Assembly (NCBI GenBank): GCA_016715885.1
Contig: JADJXL010000017.1
Location: 62,001-126,000, forward strand
Length of the DNA: 64,000 nucleotides
DNA from: Polyangiaceae bacterium
Lineage (GTDB): Bacteria; Myxococcota_A; Polyangia; Polyangiales; Polyangiaceae
Direction: 5' to 3'
In this document: positions 37,246 through 44,824 of the stretch, in pieces
Layout of the letters: each line of letters begins with the position of its first letter
Position numbering within the stretch: position 1 is the first letter of the stretch
Translations under genes and position numbers: made by a program
Notes under the pieces: model-generated
Database searches by the model: none
Told to the model about the DNA's origin: nothing
The model's input: the letters and a program-made list of their open reading frames with translations, nothing else

Positions 37246-37573
37246 GAGCGCATGCAGGATGGGCGCGTCGGTGGCTGACGCGGGCGCGGGGCAGGTGCGG
37301 AAGGGAATCGTGTGCGCTCGTCGTCGATGCATAAATGAAAAAGGTTTGGCGCGACGGAACGCGATCGTGACATTGGAGCGCGCGGCCGACGTCTCAAACC
37401 GGCCACGGTACACCGAATGGACAAACCACTGAAGACGCAGCGCGCGTTGACGACGCGCGAGCATGTTCGTACGCTTCGAGCATGGCGAGCGAGCCGGATC
37501 ATTCTCACAAACCCCGGACGCATCCGGTTCGCCCAGGCCGGCGCATCGAAACCCATGGCGTCGCGTTGCGGGC

Positions 37574-38674
37574 GTGACGACGGCCATCGTTCCCATCGCC
37601 GCGGCGCTCGGTGCCGTGTACACGTATGTGGGTTGTGCGGGGACGAGCGTGCACGTGGCAGAGGGGCTACGCGCCGACGGTGTGGCGTCGTCGAGGGCCG
37701 ATGACCGTGGGAGCGAGCGAGATGCGAACGCGAACAGTGGGAGCGATGGCGCCTCAGGGGTTCAGGAGTCGGAATGCATCCCGGTTCTGGTCGATGTGCG
37801 CATTGCTGGCTCATACACTCATGATATGAGCCTCCCACCTCTCATACTCACTGGCCCTTCGCTCATTGCCGAGCATCTTGTTCCAAGCGATGGTGCACTG
37901 CAGGCCAAGCTTTGGACGACCATAACGTTTGGGCTGGCTTGGCCACCATATGCTGCTGCCTACTCGATAGAGGATCTTTGTTCCGCAGAGGAAACGCAGC
38001 CATCATATCACCGCTTTGTTTGCATAGACATCGCTGGCGAGTTGAAGACCATCGAATACCGCATCGAACAAGGTCGAACGCTCGTCATTATTGATAATGG
38101 CAAAGAAGTAGGTCGTGGGGATGGGAGTAATACGTGGTTCGTGACGCCGATGCCATCCAATGCGTGCGCGTCAATCACGACAACAATTCCGAAACGCAAC
38201 TTAATCCCGCTCAAGAACGCGCACCTCAATGACAACCCATCCGAGCGCTGTCGCGACATGAATGCAACGCGGCGGAAGGTTCGGGCGACTCTGGTTCACG
38301 AGCCACTTCCCAAAGGTCATGTTTTTTATGAAATGGGAAAATTGCAGCGCACGAGCACGCCACCATACCGCTACTGTCGCGGTATCACAATGGTGCGACT
38401 CATCTTGCCCCCTGCGATTGCCCCGTCGCAGGATTTGGGACTGCTTTCGGCACAATGCGTCGAAGTATGTAATGCCTCGCGTGATGATAATCCGCGCAGC
38501 GTTGCCGCCTCTTGCTTCGAGGGTGGCAAGGTTCACGCGTATCAACTCGGTGATAGCCTTTATGTCGTCGAAGACGATCGCGTGCGGCAAGTGCCACTTC
38601 CGTGCGATGTGGATTTGGATTTTCGAATTGCCGATTTTGCTGCGCAGCTTGGTCTACCACCGCCGAGTAAATAG
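37574..38674 (+). CDS. Hypothetical lipoprotein, base composition more AT-rich than neighbours
   Basis: From GTG 37574 the protein starts with a signal ending in TYVGC and a polar Asp/Ser-rich spacer. A ~280-residue domain follows, with about eight Cys in the second half (CRGITMV, CVEVCNASRD, ASCFEG). The reading frame is open from 37463, but that part precedes the signal. Synonymous positions use more A and T than the flanking housekeeping genes, suggesting horizontal acquisition. No family recognised. Confidence 0.7.
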   Translation: MTTAIVPIAAALGAVYTYVGCAGTSVHVAEGLRADGVASSRADDRGSERDANANSGSDGASGVQESECIPVLVDVRIAGSYTHDMSLPPLILTGPSLIAEHLVPSDGALQAKLWTTITFGLAWPPYAAAYSIEDLCSAEETQPSYHRFVCIDIAGELKTIEYRIEQGRTLVIIDNGKEVGRGDGSNTWFVTPMPSNACASITTTIPKRNLIPLKNAHLNDNPSERCRDMNATRRKVRATLVHEPLPKGHVFYEMGKLQRTSTPPYRYCRGITMVRLILPPAIAPSQDLGLLSAQCVEVCNASRDDNPRSVAASCFEGGKVHAYQLGDSLYVVEDDRVRQVPLPCDVDLDFRIADFAAQLGLPPPSK

Positions 38675-38852
38675 CGTAACGGTAACCGTACTCGTTGCTC
38701 AGCCAAGAACATGAAGTGCGCTCATGCGCGCGGCATGACCGAATGCAATATCTGGAACGAATTGATGTAGGGTGAGGGAATGCAAAAGCCAATTCAACCA
38801 TATTGGATTTTGCGGCGCCGGTTGCGCGGCCAAATTGAGAATTGGCCTGATT

Positions 38853-39083
38853 TTACGTGCCAGCTCGCGCTTGCAGGTGGTGATTTGTGCACCGCGCAAC
38901 GCTGAATCCATGACGACAACGCCAGCCGAGACGCGAGCCCGTGTACTCTCCTGCAATGGAACGCTTCGGTGAATCTCGCGCCTCGATACCCACGTACGCG
39001 TCGCCGCTGTACGTATAGAGGACCAGCGCATACCCGCCCTTGTAGCTGAGCCAAAAGGCGCTCTTGGAGTCGAGGTCGAACAC
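38853..39083 (-). pseudogene. Possible remnant of a small secreted protein
   Basis: A GTG-started frame gives FDLDSKSAFWLSYKGGYALV followed by LYTYSGDAYVGIEAR, which reads like real beta-sheet protein. The sequence upstream in the same frame is closed by a TGA, while an Asp/Gly-rich segment in another frame runs into it. A decayed or shifted gene is possible. The rest of 38675-39175 holds nothing convincing. Confidence 0.3.
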
Positions 39084-39175
39084 TGCACCACCCCGCCGCC
39101 GCTGTCGTCGTCATCATCCACGCTTTTTGTCCCACCCCCTGCAGCCATAAGCGCTAACTTACGCGCAAGACACCA

Positions 39176-39228
39176 CAAGAGAATTCAACGCAAAGGGGCA
39201 AAGACGCAGAGTCGCAAAGACGTGGTCT
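39176..39228. repeat. AACGCAAAGG-GCAAAGACGC low-complexity repeat
   Basis: Contains AACGCAAAGGGGCAAAGACG then CAGAGTCGCAAAGACG, an A/G-rich repeat of GCAAAG units of a type seen in many bacterial intergenic regions. Here it abuts the truncated end of a P450 fragment. Confidence 0.55.
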
Positions 39229-39233
39229 CTGCA

Positions 39234-39386
39234 ATAGTAGGCGTGGCCATGACGAGCCTCCTCTCGCTCGCGCGTCCAGCGATCCGGGTCGAACACTTCG
39301 GGTTTTTCGCAGAACGCTGGATGCCGGTGTGTGAAGTAGGACCAAAGCATGATCGCCGTGACACTTCTCTGCCCTGGTTGAGGCAC
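39234..39386 (-). pseudogene. Cytochrome P450 remnant (about 50 residues)
   Basis: Minus-strand translation gives SYFTHRHPAFCEKPEVFDPD then RWTREREEARHGHAYY. This is the conserved P450 region between the K helix and the haem-binding loop (HPxFWxxPExFDPxRF). The usual next element, the FGGGxRxCxG loop, is missing; the frame instead runs into the GCAAAG repeat. About 450 residues of a normal P450 are absent. The fragment lies 30 bp beyond the rhomboid stop. Confidence 0.72.
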
Positions 39387-39416
39387 TCGAAGTCCAGCGT
39401 GTACCCACAGATGGAT

Positions 39417-40052
39417 TCAAAAAAAGCTCTTGATCGTGCGCTCGACGCGAGCAGGCTCGAACGCGTACGTGAACATGGCCCCGTACACGGCACCGAAAAA
39501 GTGCGCGTCGTGATTGACGCCATCGCGGGCGCTGCGCGAATGCCAAGCGCTATAACCCAAATATGCCAACGCGAATACGATTCCCGGCACGGGAATGGGT
39601 AAAAACATCAAATAAAGCTTGATTCCGGGGACGAGCAGAATCGCGCTGAACATCACGGCGGCAACTGCACCGGACGCGCCGATGGAATTGTATTCTTTCT
39701 TGTTCATGTAACGCAAAGTCGTCGGAACGAATCCCAGGACCACTGCGCTGAGATACAGTGCCAAAAAGCGCACCGGCCCGAGCACGCGTAGGACGTCGTT
39801 CGCGAAAAAGTACAACGTGATCATGTTGAACGCGAGGTGCGGAAAGTCGCCGTGCAACCATCCAGCCGTGAGGAGGCGGTGGACGTGGCCGTCGTGGCGT
39901 ACGCGCCAAGGGTTCAAAATCAGCGCTCGCTTGACGGAATCGGAAGACATTCCGATGAAGCTCACGACGACGATCGTCGCGATCAGGATGACGTGCACAG
40001 GCAGGGAGGCGACGATGCTTTCAAGCTGACGGGTCGGCATGATGCGGAGCAC
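39417..40052 (-). CDS. Rhomboid-family intramembrane serine protease
   Basis: Six hydrophobic segments. The catalytic Ser is in NSIGASGAVAAVM (S127) and the partner His in VNHDAHFFGAVYGA (H184). The oxyanion-side motif GDFPHLAFNMITLYFF in the second helix is also present. These proteases cleave single-pass membrane proteins within the bilayer. Length 211 is typical of the short bacterial type. Its neighbour upstream is a V4R protein on the same strand, 167 bp away. Confidence 0.92.
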   Translation of the reverse strand: MLRIMPTRQLESIVASLPVHVILIATIVVVSFIGMSSDSVKRALILNPWRVRHDGHVHRLLTAGWLHGDFPHLAFNMITLYFFANDVLRVLGPVRFLALYLSAVVLGFVPTTLRYMNKKEYNSIGASGAVAAVMFSAILLVPGIKLYLMFLPIPVPGIVFALAYLGYSAWHSRSARDGVNHDAHFFGAVYGAMFTYAFEPARVERTIKSFF

Positions 40053-40219
40053 TGTATCGCATCATTGAGTCGACTTGAACCGAGTTCGAGCGCGAATCGC
40101 ATGCACCAGTCGAGTATCCCCACTTACGGTGCACAGCGCGATCCATCACGATGCTCCAATTGCGAGTATCGTTCGATCGTCAATCGAGAGCATCGGATAG
40201 CGTGGAGCTGCGGGTCTCG

Positions 40220-40696
40220 CTACGCCAAGTCGACCGTTACCTGACAAGTCTCTTCACCGTTGGCGCCGCACTTCGTCTCGTACGCCTTCGGCCGCTTCTT
40301 GATCAGAACCTCCACGATACCAGCGACGAAACCAACCTCGAAATGGCAAATGCGCTTCGAGATGCTCGCCATGCCGGCACAAGTAATGCATTCGTCGAGA
40401 TCGATGACGAGCTGTTTGTCGTCGAATCGGCGAGGAATCAGAATACCAATGCGCGAATCGCGAACGAACTGCAAGACCTCACGAAGATAGTCGTCCGTGT
40501 TCGGCCGGTAAAGCATTTGACCCGCTTCCTTGCCAAGCTCCCTGCCTCCGTTCTGAAAAACGACCGCCGCACCGCGTCCAAGCACCTCCTCGACGTAACC
40601 CGCCGTAAAGTGCCGGAAGACACGGAAAACCAATATCGGAATGTCGCTACCCAGAATCGGTCTGTCGATCTTGGCGACGTCTTGGATGAGCCCCAT
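40220..40696 (-). CDS. V4R (4-vinyl reductase) domain protein
   Basis: The 158-residue protein matches V4R: FTAGYVEEVLGRGAAVVFQN at the N-terminal side, a central beta region and the Cys/His cluster LDECITCAGM, ICHFEVGFVAGIVEVL and TKCGANGEETCQVTVD. V4R domains bind small molecules or metal and are found in light-harvesting assembly factors, XylR-type sensors and stand-alone proteins. The stand-alone form here could be a sensor; ligand unknown. Confidence 0.82.
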   Translation of the reverse strand: MGLIQDVAKIDRPILGSDIPILVFRVFRHFTAGYVEEVLGRGAAVVFQNGGRELGKEAGQMLYRPNTDDYLREVLQFVRDSRIGILIPRRFDDKQLVIDLDECITCAGMASISKRICHFEVGFVAGIVEVLIKKRPKAYETKCGANGEETCQVTVDLA

Positions 40697-41136
40697 GAAA
40701 GCACCTTTTTGTCCTTGGATTGACCTGGATCAACTCCAACTCTGCTGTCATCCGGATCCGCGCGTTGAGCTATTCAATCATCCCGCCCATTGGATTGCAA
40801 GACAAACAGCCTCCTCCGCTTGGCACAATTTACATATCCAAAATTACAAACTTCGGAACGAAGCATCGATGCTGCCGCTCGGCTCGATTGCCTCGATGTC
40901 AGGAGAAATCTGGGTGCACCTAGGCAATAGGGGACATCGCCGAAAAGGACAAGACAAAAATATTTTTAAAATGGCAATGCGTGCGACATCCCAATTGCAA
41001 ATTGCGTCAAATTTCCAACGCTCGCACAATCTGTGTTTTGCCCGTTGCACTATCCACGACGACGAGCTCTCCATCCATTCACCGTTTCGCGAAATCGCGC
41101 CGCATGCACGTCGCATTCCCCACGCGACGACTCGAA
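40697..41136. other. Non-coding stretch, comparatively AT-rich
   Basis: No reading frame in this stretch of about 440 bp looks like a gene. It is noticeably richer in A and T than its surroundings (for example near 40950-41030). It may hold promoter elements for the V4R gene. Confidence 0.5.
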
Positions 41137-41145
41137 GCTTGCTGC

Positions 41146-42099
41146 TTACGTACTTCTTCCAAGCGCGCCCACGCGCACCGGCTGCATCGGCAACTTCGAC
41201 CACTCGAGCGCTTCGGCCAGCGCTTCGAGCGGCTCGGCGCTGCCCGCGATGTCATGCCCGTACGCGCGCGCGATGGTGCGCACCAGCTCGCGTGGATCAC
41301 GCCCAAACGCGCGTTGTTCGCGAATCGTCATGCCGCCATCGCGCTTGGCAAGCCTGCGGCCGTCGTCCGCAACGAGCAGCGGCACATGCGCAAACGCCGG
41401 CGGCTCGCCCCCGAGCAGCCGCGCAAGGAGCACTTGGCGCGCCGACGAGCCGGCCAAGTCTGCCCCTCGCACGACGTCCGTGATGCCCATGGCCAAGTCG
41501 TCGACGACCACGGCGAGCTGGTACGCGAAGATGCCATCACCGCGCCGCAAAACGAAGTCGCCCGTTACATCAGCGACATCGTCCGTGCGCGAGCCAAGCA
41601 CGAGATCGTTTGTCGTGACGATCGAGCGCGCGTCGTGCGGCACCGCGATGCGCACCGCGGGCGGCCGCTTGAATGCGCGCGGACGCATGCCGAAGGGTCT
41701 GCACGTTCCGGAATATCGCGGTCCTTCGTCGCCGGCGTGCGGAGCGCTGGCGACGCGGGCGATCTCGGCCCTCGAGCAATCGCACAGGTACACGAGGTCA
41801 TGTTTTGCAAGCTCGTCGATGGCCGCTTCGTACAGCGCTTGTCGTTGCGACTGCACGTACGGTCCCGCGGCGCCGCCGATGTCCGGGCCTTCTTGAAAAC
41901 GAATGCCGAGCCAATCGAGGTCTTCGGCGATGCGTGCGGCTTGCCCTGGGATGACGCGTGGCGTGTCGATGTCTTCCACGCGCAGGACGAGCGTTCCGCG
42001 GGCTGCGAGCGCGGCAGCCGCACAAAACACCGCGGCAACGGCACTGCCGAGGTGCAGGTCGCCCGTGGGTGAAGGTGCGAATCGGCCGCGGTAGGTCAT
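41146..42099 (-). CDS. gluQ: Glutamyl-Q tRNA(Asp) synthetase
   Basis: Attaches glutamate to queuosine of tRNA(Asp). The class I signature is HLGS in GRFAPSPTGDLHLGSAVAAV, with a KMSKS-equivalent RLAKRDGGMT. The zinc site is CDCSR...YSGTC. It lacks the anticodon-binding half, as in the family. The start at 42099 is preferred since it gives MTYRGRFAPSPTGD; the frame continues to 42144. The last codons run into a dispersed repeat also found at 37136. This is the intact copy; a frameshifted second copy lies at 52299-53213 and a fragment at 44012-44104. Confidence 0.93.
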   Translation of the reverse strand: MTYRGRFAPSPTGDLHLGSAVAAVFCAAAALAARGTLVLRVEDIDTPRVIPGQAARIAEDLDWLGIRFQEGPDIGGAAGPYVQSQRQALYEAAIDELAKHDLVYLCDCSRAEIARVASAPHAGDEGPRYSGTCRPFGMRPRAFKRPPAVRIAVPHDARSIVTTNDLVLGSRTDDVADVTGDFVLRRGDGIFAYQLAVVVDDLAMGITDVVRGADLAGSSARQVLLARLLGGEPPAFAHVPLLVADDGRRLAKRDGGMTIREQRAFGRDPRELVRTIARAYGHDIAGSAEPLEALAEALEWSKLPMQPVRVGALGRST

Positions 42100-42230
42100 C
42101 TTTGTGGAAGTTGGTTGTACTGCATCTGCGAACAATGGGTCCACGGTTCGCTCACTCGTGGATGTGACCGTTCGGCATGGGCCAAGACGAACTGGCGGGC
42201 GTCAAGGGAATTGGCGGACCAGGTCCGCAG
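41182..42230. repeat. Segmental duplication copy A, part 1 (gluQ and upstream)
   Basis: Nearly identical to 52299-53344. Both begin at CTGCATCGGCAACTTCGACC and end just after the palindrome GCGGACCAGGTCCGC plus AG. Substitutions are scattered, and copy B lacks two bases inside gluQ. Confidence 0.9.
42175..42230. repeat. Dispersed GGCCAAGACGA...GCGGACCAGGTCCGC repeat
   Basis: Contains GGCGGGCGTCAAGGGAATTG and a perfect 15-bp palindrome GCGGACC-A-GGTCCGC (42214-42228). Related copies: 37208-37240, 43925-43983, 53288-53344 and 60655-60723. It marks the break between the two parts of the duplication. Confidence 0.8.
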
Positions 42231-42385
42231 CGCGGCTGGTTGCCGCTACGGACAAGATACGTTGCCGCTAAATGGACAGACACCGCTCACGGAGGCGGTG
42301 AAAATCAAGCCGAAATCCCATCCTGATCCCGTCGAACACGTGGTTCAAACCACCAACAACAACGCTGACTGTTGCCGCTATTTGT

Positions 42386-43531
42386 TCACCCTTGTTGCCG
42401 TTCGGCGCCGATGTGGACTGCAACATCGGGAGCGAGCGACCATACGTGAACTCGTTTGGTTGCCGTGCCAGCAGGCTGGATGAGCTTTTGCTGATGCCAA
42501 TTTTTCAACCATGTTCGCGCGGTTCGATCGCTAACATGCAAGCACGCAGCCACTTCGCCCGGGCCAAACGGGATCGAGGGGTCGGGAATGCGAACAAGCA
42601 GACGGCGGAACGTGCGCGGATAGCTGGCAATCGGATCCGCGAGTACGTCAGAATTCACAGCCCGAAATTGCTCGACGACGGTTTGTCGAACCTGACGTGC
42701 ACTCTGGGCTAGCATTTCACTGAAATATTCGATCCATTGCGAGAGATCCGGATCCGAACGGCTTCCTTTTTCATTCGAATGATAATAATTCCAGTGAAGC
42801 CCCATCTGGAGCGCATCATAATATCCCTCGAGATTTGCGACATAGAATTCTTCCACATTCAGGAGCCCAACTGGATCGACCGCTCGTTCCTCGTTGGGTC
42901 CTCGCATCGCCCATGTCGCCAAAGCGCGGCAAGTGCGCCCGTTGCCGTCATGAAACGGGTGGATCGTCACGAATTGATACGCGAGAATTGCTGCAAAGAT
43001 CCATCGCGGCAATCCCAAACCCGGACCTTGAGCCCACGCGCACAAGTCACTTATGAGCCTAGGAACATCCTCCCAAGCGGGCGGTACATAGGCAAAATGG
43101 CCCACTGTAACCGTATGCCGTCGATACTCGCTTTGTTCTCGAGGCCGTCCGGGAGAGGAACCTCGCATGATGAGCGCGTGCAAGCGGCGAATAAATTCCT
43201 CGTCACAAACACTTCCGGCGCATTGATCGACATATTCGAGCGCTTGGAAGTAGTTGCGAACCTCCTCGGCGGCGCCAGCTTTGGAGCGCGTCGGGTCTGC
43301 CAATGCCTTGTCCGCAATGACGTGTTCGGCTTCTTCGAGCGTCAATGTGCGATTTTCAATCCACGTGCTGTTATGCGCAACGCGCACGCGAGCGTCGTGC
43401 CGGAGACGTCGCTCGACCGCAAGAGGAAGTGGCAGAACGGAGACCACAGTTCGGTAGGCGCCGACTTCTTCTGCGGCTTGGACAATCGAGCCCGTATAGC
43501 TGAAACGAGGCGAATAGGCCATGGCAATCAC
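42386..43531 (-). CDS. Fic-family AMP-transferase with N-terminal autoinhibitory motif
   Basis: Fic enzymes transfer AMP (or another NMP) to target proteins. The active site HPFHDGNGRTCR (191-202) matches HxFx(D/E)GNGRxxR. STWIEN (55-60) fits the (S/T)xxxE(G/N) inhibitory helix, here N-terminal, so a class II, self-inhibited protein. The C-terminal ~70 residues look like a winged helix (GPGEVAACLHVSDRTARTWL), perhaps DNA-binding. Start GTG 43531 or ATG 43522. It lies in a segment present in copy A but not in copy B of the duplication, downstream of an 85-residue gene. Confidence 0.92.
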   Translation of the reverse strand: MIAMAYSPRFSYTGSIVQAAEEVGAYRTVVSVLPLPLAVERRLRHDARVRVAHNSTWIENRTLTLEEAEHVIADKALADPTRSKAGAAEEVRNYFQALEYVDQCAGSVCDEEFIRRLHALIMRGSSPGRPREQSEYRRHTVTVGHFAYVPPAWEDVPRLISDLCAWAQGPGLGLPRWIFAAILAYQFVTIHPFHDGNGRTCRALATWAMRGPNEERAVDPVGLLNVEEFYVANLEGYYDALQMGLHWNYYHSNEKGSRSDPDLSQWIEYFSEMLAQSARQVRQTVVEQFRAVNSDVLADPIASYPRTFRRLLVRIPDPSIPFGPGEVAACLHVSDRTARTWLKNWHQQKLIQPAGTATKRVHVWSLAPDVAVHIGAERQQG

Positions 43532-43599
43532 GATTTCGATGTTGTGTGTTTACATCAAGTCATCGGGGATAGACTACGGGTGCGAGCGCTGCGAGAGCA

Positions 43600-43857
43600 C
43601 TATCGGGTGGTGATCGCATGACGGGCCCTGTCGATGAGGCGTTTGACAGGAATGTGGTGGTCGAGGTCTTCCGCTTGCGCGTCCTTTTGCGGAAATCCGG
43701 GCGAAACCTGGAGCGCATGATCGTAGAGCGACAGCGCGAGCTTACGCGATGCTTGCCAACCCAATGTTCGGTAACTCTCGGCGCGTTGGTCTTCCTCGAG
43801 CCGCTCGAGCAAGGCCCAATCACGCTTGACGAACGCACGAATGTCGTCTGATGTCAT
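43600..43857 (-). CDS. Small protein (85 aa) upstream of fic
   Basis: Start ATG 43857 is set by GGAGGAG four bases upstream. The protein (MTSDDIRAFVKRDWALLERL... to IDRARHAITTR) is helical and charged, with no signal. Its size and sequence pattern (Trp near the start, Ser/Leu-Tyr-His helix, DHHIPVKRLIDRA end) recall small proteins that pair with nucleotidyltransferase genes, but I cannot confirm this. It lies 68 bp upstream of fic on the same strand, so a linked pair is possible. Confidence 0.6.
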   Translation of the reverse strand: MTSDDIRAFVKRDWALLERLEEDQRAESYRTLGWQASRKLALSLYDHALQVSPGFPQKDAQAEDLDHHIPVKRLIDRARHAITTR

Positions 43858-43859
43858 GG

Positions 43860-43866
43860 CTCCTCC
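43860..43866 (-). promoter_or_regulatory. Ribosome-binding site fixing the 85-aa gene start
   Basis: Minus-strand GGAGGAG lies close before ATG 43857. It argues against the much longer open frame running back to 44538, which crosses repeats and a gluQ fragment. Confidence 0.75.
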
Positions 43867-43924
43867 AACGATACCACAATACGTCGGCAGATGCGGTGGC
43901 TGAACACGTGTTCGCACAGCCGCG

Positions 43925-43983
43925 GCTAGGCTCGACGAAGACGAGCAGCCGGGCGTCAAAGGAAATTGGCGCACCTCGTCCGC
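43925..43983. repeat. Dispersed GACGA...GGGCGTCAAAGG...CCTCGTCCGC repeat
   Basis: Copy of the 42175-42230 family with an imperfect core (GCGCACCTCGTCCGC). It flanks the far side of the Fic segment and is followed directly by a gluQ fragment. Confidence 0.7.
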
Positions 43984-44011
43984 AGCCCGTCGGGTTGGAC
44001 CAGGCGCCTTG

Positions 44012-44104
44012 CGGACGAGCGCTCCGCGCGCGGCGAGCGCGGCGGCTGCACAAAACATGGCGGCGACGGCACTGCCAAGATGCAGGTCGCCCGTGGGGGA
44101 TGTG
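44012..44104 (-). pseudogene. Third, truncated copy of the gluQ 5' region
   Basis: About 93 bp match the gluQ 5' region. The minus-strand reading gives PTSPTGDLHLGSAVAAMFCA then AAALAARGALV, nearly the same as the intact protein around its HLGS motif. It is closer to copy B (GCGCGGCGAGCGCGGCGG) than to copy A at several positions. The start codon is not preserved and the frame then runs into the dispersed repeat, so it cannot work. Confidence 0.8.
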
Positions 44105-44259
44105 GGCGGGCACTTGAAGGCGAAGTTTTGAGCGCGTGGAGCTCTTTCAATCTCGCAAGCGAAGTCTGAGAGGATGTCCCCAATTCGCTCGCCATGGCCC
44201 AGCCTCCCTCCGCGTCGGGCAATCGTGGACACTCGAGTGGACCCTTTGCGACACCATGC

Positions 44260-44575
44260 TTGCGTCGACGCAAATCGACCTCGACCGCTTGCGGCAACAC
44301 ATTTGCACCGGCGCAAAGGACCTCGCACACGTCGCGCAGCCTGATTTGCACGCGCGCGAGCGGTGGCGCCACGGGTGCGCGATGGTGTTTGCGTCGGTGC
44401 AAAAGACCGCCCTTCGAATTGCGGCGACCCATTTGCACGCGTGCAAATCAGCTTGCCATGTGTGTGCACGGTGATTTGCGCCGACGCAAGGAATGCGCCT
44501 AGCGGTGCCGATGCCTTTTGCGCGGGTGCGAGCGCCACCTCGCACGAGGTCGGCGCGGATTTGCGTCAACCCTTC
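44260..44575. repeat. Array of about eight regularly spaced TTTGC...GCAAA palindromes (copy A)
   Basis: Palindromic units centre near 44267, 44310, 44354, 44396, 44440, 44482, 44523 and 44564, giving spacings of 41-44 bp. The best unit is a perfect 18-bp palindrome ATTTGCACGCGTGCAAAT (44431-44448); others include TTGCGTCGACGCAA and TTTGCACCGGCGCAAA. The DNA between units differs from one to the next. No open frame here looks like a real protein. The spacing is close to four helical turns, so proteins bound to all sites would face the same side of the DNA. Confidence 0.8.
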
Positions 44576-44680
44576 TTGGTTTCGCCGCTGTCTTCTTCGC
44601 TCTCGGTATCGGCGTCGTCGTCTTCGTCCGCTTCGGCGAGCGCCGTCGGCTGATTCGTCTTGGTGACTCGACGCCGACGA
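44566..44680 (-). pseudogene. Acidic C-terminal tail of a lost gene
   Basis: Minus strand reads TKTNQPTALAEADEDDDADT then ESEEDSGETKKG and a stop. It looks like the acidic tail of a real protein, but no body precedes it: the frame meets a stop within about 10 codons upstream. The same tail (ending SGENKKG) is in copy B near 53942-54055. Confidence 0.4.
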
Positions 44681-44696
44681 ACCCCCATCAAGGGCG

Positions 44697-44820
44697 CTAT
44701 GCGGTTTTGTTCACCTCGATCTCGGTCTTCACGCCGTTCACGCCGTCATACATGACGGTATGCCAACGAGTAAGCGAGCCCAAGTATGTGATGCAATCAG
44801 TTGCACGAAATCCTGCGCGG
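44697..44820 (-). pseudogene. C-terminal fragment of an unidentified protein
   Basis: Minus strand gives about 40 residues ending SLTRWHTVMYDGVNGVKTEI then EVNKTA and a stop. The frame is closed upstream by a TAA, so only a remnant could remain. The same fragment lies in copy B. Confidence 0.3.
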
Positions 44821-44824
44821 GCTT

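Noticed and set aside
38699..39178. Intact 159-residue gene
   Set aside because: Its sequence is a chance frame overlapping the more protein-like fragment at 38853-39083.
40641..42072. Plus-strand genes over the gluQ region
   Set aside because: Mostly antisense to gluQ and unsupported by any domain; the part before 41146 is low in coding signs.
43600..44538. Single 312-residue gene
   Set aside because: The frame crosses the palindrome array, a dispersed repeat and a gluQ fragment. Only the last 85 codons, with their own ribosome site at 43860-43866, look like a gene.
44260..44575. CRISPR array
   Set aside because: Repeats are degenerate palindromes of 14-18 bp with ~25-bp intervals, repeats are not identical, and no cas genes are nearby.
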